From Zygnema cylindricum (lineage: Eukaryota; Streptophyta; Zygnematophyceae; Zygnematales; Zygnemataceae), in NCBI GenBank assembly GCA_037447655.1, contig JBBHKE010001514.1, positions 158,761 to 177,642 on the forward strand: 18,882 bases of DNA, in the 5' to 3' direction. This document shows positions 8,689-16,686 of the stretch, in pieces. Below the pieces are notes generated by a model. The model saw only the letters and a program-made list of their open reading frames with translations, searched no databases and was not told the origin of the DNA. The first letter of the stretch is position 1. Each line of letters begins with the position of its first letter. The position numbers and the translations under genes are program-made.

Positions 8689-9619
8689 GCTCGGTTAGCT
8701 TAGTGCACTCTGCCATATAGTGCCTTGGTTTCTTACAAAAATGACATAAACCTTTGGGAGCCCTTTGTTCGAACTCGTCGGCCTGTTTTTTCTGCTCCCT
8801 ACCCCCATAGTTTCTGACCGGTTTTCGGGAATCTCTGTTCCTCTAATCAGTTGCTATTGCCAAGGCTTGGCCACTCTTTCCTCCCCTTCGGATCTCAATT
8901 GTATTCTCTTGAACGAGAATCATCCCTACCACTGAGTTCCATATCCACCTTGAGTCAGGCAAGTCCTGCACACGGTAAACTATGTTCACGAACTCATCAG
9001 GTAACTTCATCAGTAAACAGTTAACCTTTTCTTTTTCACTAAAATCTTTTCCCGCACTCTCTAGCTCCATGAAGAGTGTAGCAAGCTCATTGCAAAAATC
9101 CAACATATTTCCCCCTTTGTATACATACTCCTTAACTTTCTGATCAGCCAACTGTTGTTGCTGAATCGTACCACTTCGGTACATCTCTATGAGAGCCATC
9201 CAAAGATCGGATGCCCTTTCTACCTGCAAATGAGGACATGCAAGTCCTTGAGTGAGATGGCGTAGGATGAAGTGTTTTGCCGCCATATTGTTAAAGTCCC
9301 AGGTTTTAGTATCATTCTCCTCATTCCTCGGAATAGGTGACATAAATGTCGAACCAGTTGCTATTGGTGTGATCGTCTCCTTCTCCTTTCCTTTGTCCAC
9401 CACCTCTCATTTTTTTGTTTCCTACGTTGAAGGTGGATCCTCTTTCCTGGTGAATCTGGTTCCTCGAAACACTAAAGGAATTCGAAGACTTGATGGACGC
9501 CCCAACCGTCCACTCACTATCCCACAAATCCTTTTTTCGCATAGAGCTCCTATCATCATACTTTCCCAGTATATGAAGCTAGTTCCATTAAAGATTGGTA
9601 CCCTAAAGGGTGGGCCCAT
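8681..9619 (-). pseudogene. Element B gag with zinc knuckle; start codon inside the PBS
   Basis: This is the structural protein of the particle. One frame runs from ATG at 9619-9617 to TAA at 8683-8681 (312 codons), with stops at 9424-9422 (TAG), 9409-9407 (TGA) and 8845-8843 (TAG). It opens MGPPFRVPIFNGTSFIYW, the usual copia gag start (target sequence FxGxxYxxW), and continues with ASDLWMALIEMYRSGTIQQQ and LLMKLPDEFVNIV. The zinc knuckle is CHFCKKPRHYMAEC at 8746-8705, with all four ligands kept but Arg in place of the usual Gly before His. An in-frame ATG eight codons upstream (9643-9641) lies in the LTR; a TGA at 9652-9650 closes the frame above it. Translation could begin at either, but in both cases the PBS is coding. 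Confidence 0.9.
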
Positions 9620-9623
9620 AACC
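9609..9623 (-). other. Element B primer-binding site for the anticodon arm of initiator tRNA-Met
   Basis: Read on the - strand, GGTTATGGGCCCACC begins directly after the LTR end (TTTCA). It is a 15-of-15 complement to bases about 26-40 of plant initiator tRNA-Met as I remember it (GGUGGGCCCAUAACC, which includes the CAU anticodon). The tRNA 3' acceptor-end PBS is absent. This is the half-tRNA priming mode described for Drosophila copia and yeast Ty5, in which a tRNA cleaved in the anticodon loop or stem supplies the 3' OH. The G before UGGG fits plant rather than animal initiator tRNA. Confidence 0.82.
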
Positions 9624-10671
9624 TGAAACTCTGAGACCTCCATAAGTCCTCAAAGTAGACAACTTCCAAGAAGCCTGTAGGATAATCTTGACCCCTTTGT
9701 GTTTCAGCAAAGATAACTGCCACCCTGGCAGAAAAAACCCTGACCACCTGCACCCCTGTGAAGGCAAGACTCCCCTGAGTCGGTAGCAAAAAGAATCTGT
9801 GCATTTGCTCCTCTGAGCAGTAAGTTATGGAGGGTCAAAGTTGACCTTTTGTACAGAAGCTCTCTGGGAGACGGGGTCCTATCTTCTAAGTTTTCTAAGT
9901 CCTATCTCTCTCACAGACTCTATCTACTGATGTACGGAACCAATCAGAATTGAGTTCCGTACGCAAAAGTACACCTGCCGGTGTACTTTAGGTACGGACA
10001 TTGTACGACATGGCCTAAATGTCGACACATGTCAAATCCGGATTCGGTGCCATAATCTCCGGAGATTCTACAATCCAACGGAATTTCGCCACGCGTCATC
10101 CGATGTGGCGATGGCCATAAACCGCCGAAATCTTCCTCCGCGATCTCGGCGCTAATCCCGGCCGTCCGATTAAATTCGGATTTAATCGTAGCCGTAATAA
10201 ATACATGCGCGGTATTTGTTTCACTTACGAAACAAATGCACGGTATTGATTTTTGTCCGTACCGTAATTCGTACATTATATATTACTGGATCTATGTATC
10301 CCGTAATTCATTTCAGTTAAATGATTTATCGCACGTATAATCATTTAAATAAATATCAAACTACATGTTACGTAATACTACGGCTAGACTTAACGGCTAA
10401 GGCTACCGGCTATTTCCTGTCTGCCGGCCGATAGGTACAAGGATCAAATCCTGCCGCCGGCACATACCTTTTAAATAAATAAATAAACCCTAATATAAAA
10501 TTCCTGTAAACCTCAGGATAGCCAAGGTAGCCATGGCTCTAGCTTCCTCTCCAATTTCTCAGTGACTGCGACAAGTTTGAGAGTTGGAGAGAGAAGTTAG
10601 AGATAGACTGCCTCAACTTCTATACTTCTTTTCAGACCTAGAAAATACTAATAAAACCATTAGTTTCTACA
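9624..10671 (-). repeat. Element B 5' LTR (short form, 1048 bp)
   Basis: It is collinear with 3488-4121 and 4865-5279 of the 3' LTR and lacks the 743 bases between. On the + strand it begins TGAAACTC and ends GTTTCTACA, followed by the CTTGT duplication. A TATATAAT on the - strand near 10279-10272 could serve as a TATA box. If the 743-bp deletion predates integration it would also be in the 3' LTR, so it arose after insertion. Confidence 0.95.
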
Positions 10672-10943
10672 CTTGTTGTGTCAAGTGAATCGTACGTTTG
10701 ACGATTTTGTTATATGTTGGCGAAGAGTGACGCGATATGCTACATCGAAAATATTCAATGTATACGGCGAAGCAACAAGACTTTTATATGGTCGATCGTG
10801 CAATGATCCTGCCACACACTGTTTCTGAAAACAAATAGTGATTTATAGAAGAGAAGGTTAGCTCGAGTTAGCTCAAGAGTTGTAGGCCATGGCCGGTGCA
10901 CCTCCGCGTGTATCTGGTCATCTTTGGTATAGGGAGTTTGGCT
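10672..10943 (+). repeat. Element A 3' LTR, second piece (between elements B and C)
   Basis: Bases 10672-10676 are the right-hand copy of the element B target duplication. From 10694 the sequence aligns with bases 1-242 of the window, for instance ACGTTTGACGATTT, GGCGAAGCAACAAGACTTTT and ATGGCCGGTGCACCT. It ends with TGGCT (10939-10943), the left target copy of element C. The equivalent uninterrupted site near 231-244 reads GAGTTTGGTTAGTATTG. Confidence 0.9.
10939..10943. repeat. Target-site duplication of element C, left copy (TGGCT)
   Basis: TGGCT here and TGGTT at 13934-13938 flank element C. The empty site in the other LTR reads TTTGGTTAGTATTG, so TGGTT is ancestral and one C change occurred after insertion. 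Confidence 0.9.
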
Positions 10944-12280
10944 TGTTGTTCTTTGGTCTAAAATAGACCCCAGAAGCCACCCAAACTATCATGCAAAAAG
11001 CTAAACAAAGCTAGGCCAATGAACAATCATTTGAAATGCATCCTCCATTTAACATACAACAACTAAGGTTTGATGGAAAAATCAACATAAACAAACCTTA
11101 GGACAACATCTAAGGTTTGATGGAGTAATCAACATAAACAAACCCTCGGACAAATGCATAAACAATGCATATCAAACATATATAAAATAACATAAATAAA
11201 TAATAACAAACAAATGCATTACACATAAACAAAAGTATAATCAAAGTATAATAAAATAATCATTATATCATTCAAAGTGCATGACCTAATCGATAACCCT
11301 AAAAAACTACATCTTTGGTCCCCACTTTACTAACCAGCATTGATGATTAATTCTTAACCAAGCTCATTCCTATATATACACTTGTGAGCTGTCAAATAAT
11401 CACTAAGTGTCAAAATAACCAACGTAAATTACGTTACTGTCACTAAATCCTATTTACCCATAATAACCTTTTAGTAAGAGTAAACTAATCGTAAGCGTAC
11501 ACGTAGGAGTCAAGCAATCGTAAACGTACACTTGTCTACAAGTATGATATTGTACACACACAAATTAATTTATCAAAACCCTAATTGATCACTTAAATAT
11601 AAACATTATAATCAACACTAATTACTAATGATGGAAAAGCCAAAACAATGTTACTCCAAATATTTACACCGACACCAAATCGTATGCTGAGTCATGCTGA
11701 GTCACCCAACGAAACTCCTCAATTTTCGTCAAACAATCCGGGACGTCCAAAATATGTTTCTTGTGAATGACGCGATTTCGCGTCTCCACTACTTGAAAAA
11801 TAACGGCGGCCTATATCCACCGTCCGTACCTCTTGCTCGGCACCCTTGATGTCGCGCCGCGTGGTCTCAAAATCCACTTGACGAAGCGACGTCATGTTAT
11901 CCAATTCTAACCGTACCATAACCGTGTCATTTGTACTAAATGCGACGTGTCATATGAAAAGTACGCGTCATTTGGGACAAATGCCGCCTGTCGCAAATAA
12001 AGTACAGCAATCCAAATATGACGCTTCGTACCGTCGGCGTACATATTCAAATATTTCAAACATTTCATATCGGATCGCTTCGCGATCCTCCGCCCATTTC
12101 CTAGCGCATTGCGTACCACTCAATTTGTTCATTACGTCGCATTAATTCAACTTGTACACTTACTCCCCCAAACTGCAAATCTGTTCAAACCTCCACAGTA
12201 CATTAGGTAAACATTAGGCACAAAACATCGCGTGCGCACCAAATATCACGTACGACGAAACTAAATCTTAAAAAACAACA
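10944..12280 (-). repeat. Element C 3' LTR (long form, 1337 bp)
   Basis: On the + strand it begins TGTTGTTCTTTGGTC and ends AAAAAACAACA, as does 13414-13933. The stretch from about 11336 to 12223 is missing from the other LTR. Two copies of a 47-bp hairpin repeat lie at 11057-11150. The rest is AT-rich; short reading frames around 11719-12145 on both strands show no family resemblance, and I see no gene. Confidence 0.9.
11057..11150. repeat. 47-bp tandem repeat with hairpin arms, two copies
   Basis: The unit contains CTAAGGTTTG and, about 19 bases on, its exact reverse complement CAAACCTTAG. Arms are at 11063-11072 and 11092-11101, and the next unit starts 47 bases later at 11110 with a decayed right arm. 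Confidence 0.85.
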
Positions 12281-12288
12281 CTCCCCCG
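12281..12288 (-). other. Element C polypurine tract
   Basis: On the - strand, CGGGGGAG directly precedes the LTR start TGTTGTTTTTT. Together with the PBS at the other end it fixes the - strand orientation. Confidence 0.8.
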
Positions 12289-12482
12289 AAAATTTAGTTT
12301 TGTGCATCCATTATGCCACGTCAACAACTGTCACACTCCATGAAACTACATAATCAGCTGTCACCACTGTCACCTCCTACTCTCTCCTCCCTCTAAATTC
12401 GCCAAATGCCTCCGATAAAATTTTCCCACTTGTTCCACCAACGCTTCCGTTGCCTCCATATACCATCCAGATTTTACAATAC

Positions 12483-12485
<3 letters not shown>

Positions 12486-12563
<78 letters not shown>
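12486..12563. repeat. (TA)n microsatellite, about 39 repeats
   Basis: It is an uninterrupted alternating TA run of 78 bases near the polypurine-tract end of element C. Apparent Ile-Tyr repeat reading frames through it are artefacts. Long TA tracts are prone to length change and to cruciform formation. Confidence 0.97.
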
Positions 12564-12567
<4 letters not shown>

Positions 12568-13399
12568 AAAAAAAATCGATTTGAACATTTTTTTTTTCTC
12601 ACCGATATCTAAATCTCCACATTTCCAAAATTCTATCTCAAATCAACTAAGGTTAAAACTAAAGGATCACACTAATAATATAACCCAACTCAAAATTTCT
12701 ACCTCAACTATATCAAATCTAGTTTTCAATAAAATCTTTCATTTAATAATTAAATCCGAAAATTTCAATTAAATATACATAAATAATAAACTATTTTCCC
12801 AAAATCAATTCTACCAAAAATAAACAAAATTCCAACAAAATTACCACATTTTCCTCCAACTACCATAACAATTTCCAAAAAAACAAAAAATTCCAAATTT
12901 CCAAAATTTCGCAACCCGTGTATTGAATCCCACAAAATAAAACATTAAAAACAAAAACAAATAAAATCTACATTCTCTTTCCCAATTTTAAGCTCCAATA
13001 ATGTTACATTTCCCAAAACTACCTACAACCGAAAAATAAAATCTCATAACATCCCCTAATCATAGATCCACAAATTCGGATTTTTCACCAAATGCCACAA
13101 CTCCACCTTCCACATCTCGAAATGCTTCACCAAAAATAAATATGTATTTTCCAAAAATAAAAAATCATTTCTCAAAATAAATCATTTTCATTGAGGGTAG
13201 ACATTTCGGCACTATCACTAAGTTAACCCTTGGGGCGATGCAAGATTAAACTTGTTACATACCAACACAACGATAAGGCCGATCTCATGGGTACACAGAC
13301 ACCATTACTGCAATACAACGAGCAAGAACAAAATTAACCCGCTACAATGAATGTGACACAAACCTATCTCGACTTAACCTAACATATGATAGATGGGGT

Positions 13400-13413
13400 G
13401 TGGGCCCATAACC
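13400..13413 (-). other. Element C primer-binding site for the anticodon arm of initiator tRNA-Met
   Basis: On the - strand, GGTTATGGGCCCAC directly follows the LTR end CAACA. Fourteen bases are complementary to plant initiator tRNA-Met around its CAU anticodon. The next base mismatches. The core is identical to that of element B although the two LTR families are unrelated. Confidence 0.8.
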
Positions 13414-13933
13414 TGTTGTTCTTTGGTCTAAAATAGACCGCAGAAGCCACCCAAACTATCATGCAAAAAGCTAAGCGAAGCTAGGCCAATGAACAATCAT
13501 TTGAAATGCATCCTCCATTTAACATACAACAACTAAGGTTTGATGGAAAAATCAACATAAACAAACCTTAGGACAACATCTAAGGTTTGATGGAATAATC
13601 AACTTAAACAAACCTTAGGACAACATCTAAGGTTTGATGGAGTAATCAACATAAACAAACCCTAGGACAAATGCATAAACAATGCATATCAAACATATAT
13701 AAAATAGCATAAATAAATAATAACAAACAAATGCATTACACATAAACAAAAGTATAATCAAAGTGTATAATCAAAGTATAATAAAATAATCATTATATCA
13801 TTCAAAGTGCATGACCTAATCGACAACCCTAAAAAACTACATCTTTGGTCCCCACTTTACTAACCCACTTTACGAAACGTCGCGTGCGCACCAAATTTTA
13901 CTTACGCACGAAACTAAATCTTAAAAAACAACA
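13414..13933 (-). repeat. Element C 5' LTR (short form, 520 bp)
   Basis: It is collinear with both ends of the 3' LTR, differing at about 2% of sites by eye, but has lost about 885 internal bases. The junction near 13861-13875 carries a duplicated CACTTTAC as filler. It has three copies of the 47-bp hairpin repeat (13527-13667) where the other LTR has two, and an extra GTATAATCAAAGT near 13751. Confidence 0.9.
13527..13667. repeat. 47-bp tandem repeat with hairpin arms, three copies
   Basis: CTAAGGTTTG occurs at 13533, 13580 and 13627, exactly 47 bases apart, each followed by the complementary CAAACCTTAG or a one-base variant. The other LTR of element C has only two copies. Confidence 0.88.
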
Positions 13934-14159
13934 TGGTTAGTATTGTTTACATGTTTATTTGTTCGTAGAGGGTATATAGTGGTTGAGTGGGAGTGGGTTA
14001 GTAACCAAAATTGATCAATGGAGTATCTCTAATTTTGTATTAAGGAGGGGAAAAATCCTATGGTGAAATATATATAATTTTTTTGCCGGATCTCTTTGTC
14101 ATCTTTGTCTTGCTTCCGCTGTGGTGTATTTGTTGCTGTTCCTGTTTATCTTTCTACCA
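13934..14159 (+). repeat. Element A 3' LTR, last piece
   Basis: It opens with TGGTT, the right target copy of element C, and aligns with 235-480: GTGGTTGAGTGGGAGTGGGT near 13979, a TATA-like tract near 14068, TTGCTTCCGCTGTGGTGTAT near 14110, and the end TTTCTACCA at 14151-14159. It marks the right boundary of the nest. Confidence 0.92.
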
Positions 14160-14178
14160 CCTCCCTCCCTCCCTCCCT
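14160..14178. repeat. (CCTC)n short tandem repeat at the nest boundary
   Basis: Nearly five CCTC units directly abut the end of element A. Its first five bases, CCTCC, would be the right-hand target duplication of A; the left copy is outside the window. Confidence 0.8.
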
Positions 14179-14992
14179 TGCAATATAAGATCTGCACATC
14201 CGATATAATCGGTGACATCGGGTTCGCGCCTTCGTGTAGCGTATTGGCAAAACTGTACAGACACATAGGTTACTAAATATAATGACGGATTTTCCCGATA
14301 CAACCTTTCAAAGTTTATTGAATATTTGTATCGTGTTCGATACGCGTCATTTCACTGCCCCTCAGTCAGATGTTGGAAAAGTCAAAATTTTAGATAACCG
14401 AAACCGATCGTTTTTTTTTTATCAAAATTTGATTTCATGACGCCCGACCAGGTTATGTCACGCTCCTAAAATGTTAACCGTCACCTGAAACGTGTTTACG
14501 AAAATAAAAGTTAACCGAAACTCGATTTCTCTCGACTAACCGTACCCGCCCGTACCCAAAAAGGTACAAAAATAGTGGTATATCTCCCTCATGCCTTCCC
14601 ACGATACCAACAATAGAAAGTACAAAAATGTTGGATAGTATGGACAATACATAACCTTCAGTTTTTTTCGGTTTTTGCTTACCCGACCGTAACCTTTTTT
14701 TTTTCTATGAATGAACCGCCCGAATCCGCCCTGCCCCCCAAATTTGGCAACTGAATCCGTTCCGGATCCGGCGCGGGCGGTCGATTAACGGTCAGTTACG
14801 GTTTCGGTTAACCGTTTGCGACCTCTGCCCTCGGTGTTATACTGTTATCGTTAATTATTTATTAGTGCGAACGAGAAATTTGAATATATAAATACTAATT
14901 TACTCGGGAGTCGTGGCAGAATGAAGTCCATTTCCTTAAATAATGTTGTTTTTTTATGATTCAAGGCCGAAATTATTTGGCGACTGAACTTA
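14179..14992. other. Unassigned region with recurring TTAACCGAAA motifs
   Basis: No gene is recognised. TAACCGAAACCGATCG occurs at 14395, TTAACCGAAA at 14511-14520, and the exact reverse complement TTTCGGTTAA at 14802-14811. Such TTAACCGAAAC/GTTTCGGTTAA arms occur in small hAT-type plant elements, but I cannot define ends or a target duplication. Confidence 0.3.
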
Positions 14993-15039
14993 CACCTTGT
15001 ATCGCTATTAGTGTTTAACACTAATTGCGATACACGGTG
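14993..15039. repeat. 47-bp near-perfect palindrome
   Basis: Arms 14993-15015 and 15017-15039 (23 bases each, one-base loop) pair with two mismatches; the core is TATTAGTGTT/AACACTAATT flanked by TATCGC/GCGATA. It could form a hairpin or be the tip of an old fold-back element. Confidence 0.85.
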
Positions 15040-15355
15040 CACACTGCCTATCATTATTAGAACGAAACATTTTTGTGGCAGTCAAAAGCGTTTTTTTTTG
15101 TGATGGACCGTTGGTTTTTTTTTTCTGTGGCTTGCAATTGAACGAAAAATGACAAACACTAAATAAACGTTTTCGTACTAGCTGGTGAAAACTGTTTTTT
15201 ACGAACCATTTTTGTTTTATGTACGGATAGAAGCAACTGACCTACATTTCATAAGAAACAAGGAACAACAACCGCCTATGCTGACATAAGATACGTGGAG
15301 TATTATTAGCGTATCCGTACAAATGGTCACATCTGAAAAAAAAATCTTCCCAACA
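15040..15355. other. No feature seen
   Basis: AT-rich sequence with several T runs (15093, 15117) and A runs. No reading frame, RNA gene or repeat that I can support. Confidence 0.4.
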
Positions 15356-15549
15356 TGTAGTCATCATAGGCCCCCACAATTTCAGGGGCCAAAAGTGGTC
15401 ACGTCAAGGCTACTCTCAATGATTGGGCAGTTTCTGGCCGTACGATTTTTGAAGATTCTGATACGGACGGTAGATACTCCGCCAAGGCATTGGAAAATTC
15501 CGTGATATGACCGCTTTTGGCCCCTGAAATTGCGGAGCCTATAGTCACA
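15356..15549. mobile_element. MITE-like inverted repeat of about 194 bp
   Basis: Arms 15356-15406 and 15502-15549 are inverted copies with a perfect 19-base core (CAATTTCAGGGGCCAAAAG at 15377-15395, complement at 15514-15532). The outer parts (TGTAGTCATCATAGG against CCTATAGTCACA) are more diverged. No target duplication is obvious. Size and structure fit a non-autonomous DNA element. Confidence 0.5.
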
Positions 15550-15857
15550 AAAACCTGTGCGGAAAACTTGTTTCCTACGCAAAACGACAAAACAGTCTCG
15601 AGTTCAAAGGGTACGGTCCTTGTAATGTTTTCTCGAGTTGTATATCGGTCCAGGAAAAATCGTATCTTATGGTGAAAATCAATCGGGCTCCAATGCGATC
15701 ATCTCATTGTCATTTTAACAATTATTAGATTTAGGCCGTCGATTCTGATCTGGGCGGTCGAAACTGCCCAATCACTGAAAAAAGTTAAGAAACCCTAGAG
15801 CTTTTGGCCCTTGAAAAAAGATAGTGGATAAAATCATTATCCATTCGTATCTATATA
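15550..15857. other. Related inverted fragments to the right of the MITE-like element
   Basis: AAACTGCCCAATCA at 15761-15774 is the exact complement of TGATTGGGCAGTTT at 15420-15433, and CTTTTGGCCCTT at 15801-15812 echoes the arm core. The order is mirrored, suggesting a second, partial inverted copy of the same family. Nothing else is seen. Confidence 0.4.
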
Positions 15858-16522
15858 ATGAATATAGTGTTGACTCTCTGGAATCTTTTGTACTCCAGGA
15901 TTACATTCATCGACGGGAAGAGGTGGAAATTTCTGAATCGCTGGATTCTCACACGATTAGAGAATCTGAAATATGATTGGTTGAATGTGGATTCTCGGTC
16001 ATTTTTCGTGGATTTTTTTGAAAACAAAAGATTCTATTTAAAAGATTCCGGTAACACGTGTAATTTGGATTTTGCGCCACACAACCTTTTGCCAGTTGCC
16101 CACATGCCTACGTACGGCCGGGCTCCATTGGCTCATAAAACGCCAGTTGTGAGTGAAAAAAACACAATTTTTGAAAAACCGCGACCACCAACAAAGTACA
16201 GACCACGGGAAGCTCAATGATTGGCACAGCCGCGGAGAATCTGGTGGATCTGCTTGGTTATGACGCGTGTAACTGTTGGGGGAGAAAATGCAGTAAGAAT
16301 ATTTTTCAGCCGTCTCAAAACTGAAGTTGATTCGTTCGGTAATTTATATCCATAAAAATTTGTGACGCGTAGCATATTTTGTTCTTCCCGTAGTTTATTA
16401 CACATTGTTTGTAGTGCGGTAGGATAAATGGCTAATGTAATGACACGTGTCCTTCAATGGACCGTCGCTCAAATTTCGATTTAGGTCAAATGCGATTATT
16501 GACCCAAAAACAGACGCTGTTT
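15858..16522. other. Unassigned region, no supported gene
   Basis: A 120-codon frame on the + strand (15858-16220) has no family resemblance and lies among repeats, so I do not call it a gene. GACACGTGTCC (16443) is a perfect G-box-like palindrome, but no downstream gene is evident. Confidence 0.35.
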
Positions 16523-16686
16523 GAGTCCACAGAGGCCAAATCTGCTGTTTACCGGCCGTCTGTCACGTGACCGTCAGAAGTTCATGCCTTTTTTCTTTCT
16601 TGGTTCGATTAAAAAAAAAGAGATTTTTAAGCGACTCTTACGAGCGTTTTCTAGCCACGTGGTCCCCCGAACTCCATTTCTGTGGC
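16523..16686 (+). repeat. Left arm of the fold-back element
   Basis: It is the inverse of 17517-17679. It carries CACGTG twice (in TCACGTGACC and CCACGTGG). The right arm keeps the second and has CACGTC in place of the first. Confidence 0.85.

Larger units (their letters stand above)
3488..10671 (-). mobile_element. Element B: full-length Ty1/copia retrotransposon, inactivated
   Basis: It is 7184 bp between perfect CTTGT target duplications. On the - strand the order is 5' LTR (10671-9624), PBS (9623-9609), gag, protease, integrase, reverse transcriptase, RNase H, polypurine tract (5292-5280), 3' LTR (5279-3488). Integrase before reverse transcriptase defines Ty1/copia. The LTR termini are TGTAGAAAC and GAGTTTCA. 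The two LTRs differ by roughly 3% by eye over their shared parts, plus one 743-bp indel. The coding region contains seven in-frame stops and three frameshifts, so this copy cannot move on its own. It inserted antisense into the 3' LTR of element A. Confidence 0.96.
12281..13413 (-). other. Element C internal region, non-coding and strongly strand-skewed
   Basis: It contains a (TA)n tract (12486-12563), then about 600 bases in which the + strand is almost free of G. Bases 12759-12910 contain no G at all. The element RNA (- strand sense) is thus nearly C-free there. No gag or pol motif is present. The final part (13190-13413) is more mixed in composition and leads into the PBS. The ATG in the PBS opens a frame of only 11 codons. 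Confidence 0.8.
10944..13933 (-). mobile_element. Element C: non-coding, non-autonomous LTR retrotransposon
   Basis: It is 2990 bp. Its termini are TGTTG and CAACA, with flanking 5-bp target duplications. Read on the - strand, the 5' LTR is 13933-13414, the PBS 13413-13400, the polypurine tract 12288-12281 and the 3' LTR 12280-10944. The internal region of about 1.1 kb encodes nothing recognisable, so proteins must have come from another element. The LTRs share no similarity with those of A or B that I can see. The orientation is set by the PBS and polypurine tract, both on the - strand. Confidence 0.88.
1..14159 (+). mobile_element. Element A: outer Ty1/copia-type LTR retrotransposon, 5' end cut by window edge, interrupted by two nested elements
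   Basis: Positions 1-480 recur, at roughly a quarter divergence by eye, as two blocks: 10694-10943 and 13934-14159. These are the two LTRs of one element. The second LTR is split by elements B and C, each with its own target-site duplication. Removing B, C and one copy of each duplication leaves an internal region of only 481-3080. It contains a degraded PBS, gag and protease remnants and a polypurine tract, all on the + strand. Integrase, reverse transcriptase and RNase H are absent. The LTRs are far more diverged than those of B or C, which fits A being the oldest layer. The superfamily call rests on the copia-style protease motif (W-x-x-D-S-G-A-S-x-H). The left end lies outside the window, so A's own target duplication cannot be checked; the right-hand copy would be CCTCC at 14160. 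Confidence 0.85.

Noticed and set aside
10677-10693. TGTGTC as the start of element A's 3' LTR
   Set aside because: It has no polypurine tract before it once element B is removed, and does not mirror the CTATCA end; 3081 fits both.
12281-12300. Element C read on the + strand
   Set aside because: No PBS follows the LTR at 12281; the bases there are a polypurine tract on the - strand, and the PBS lies beside the other LTR on the - strand.
12370-12588. Reading frame with a long Ile-Tyr repeat
   Set aside because: It is the translation of the (TA)n microsatellite, with no conserved flanks.
15858-16220. 120-codon open frame on the + strand
   Set aside because: No recognisable domain, unremarkable composition, surrounded by repeats. 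Length alone is not enough in AT-rich DNA.
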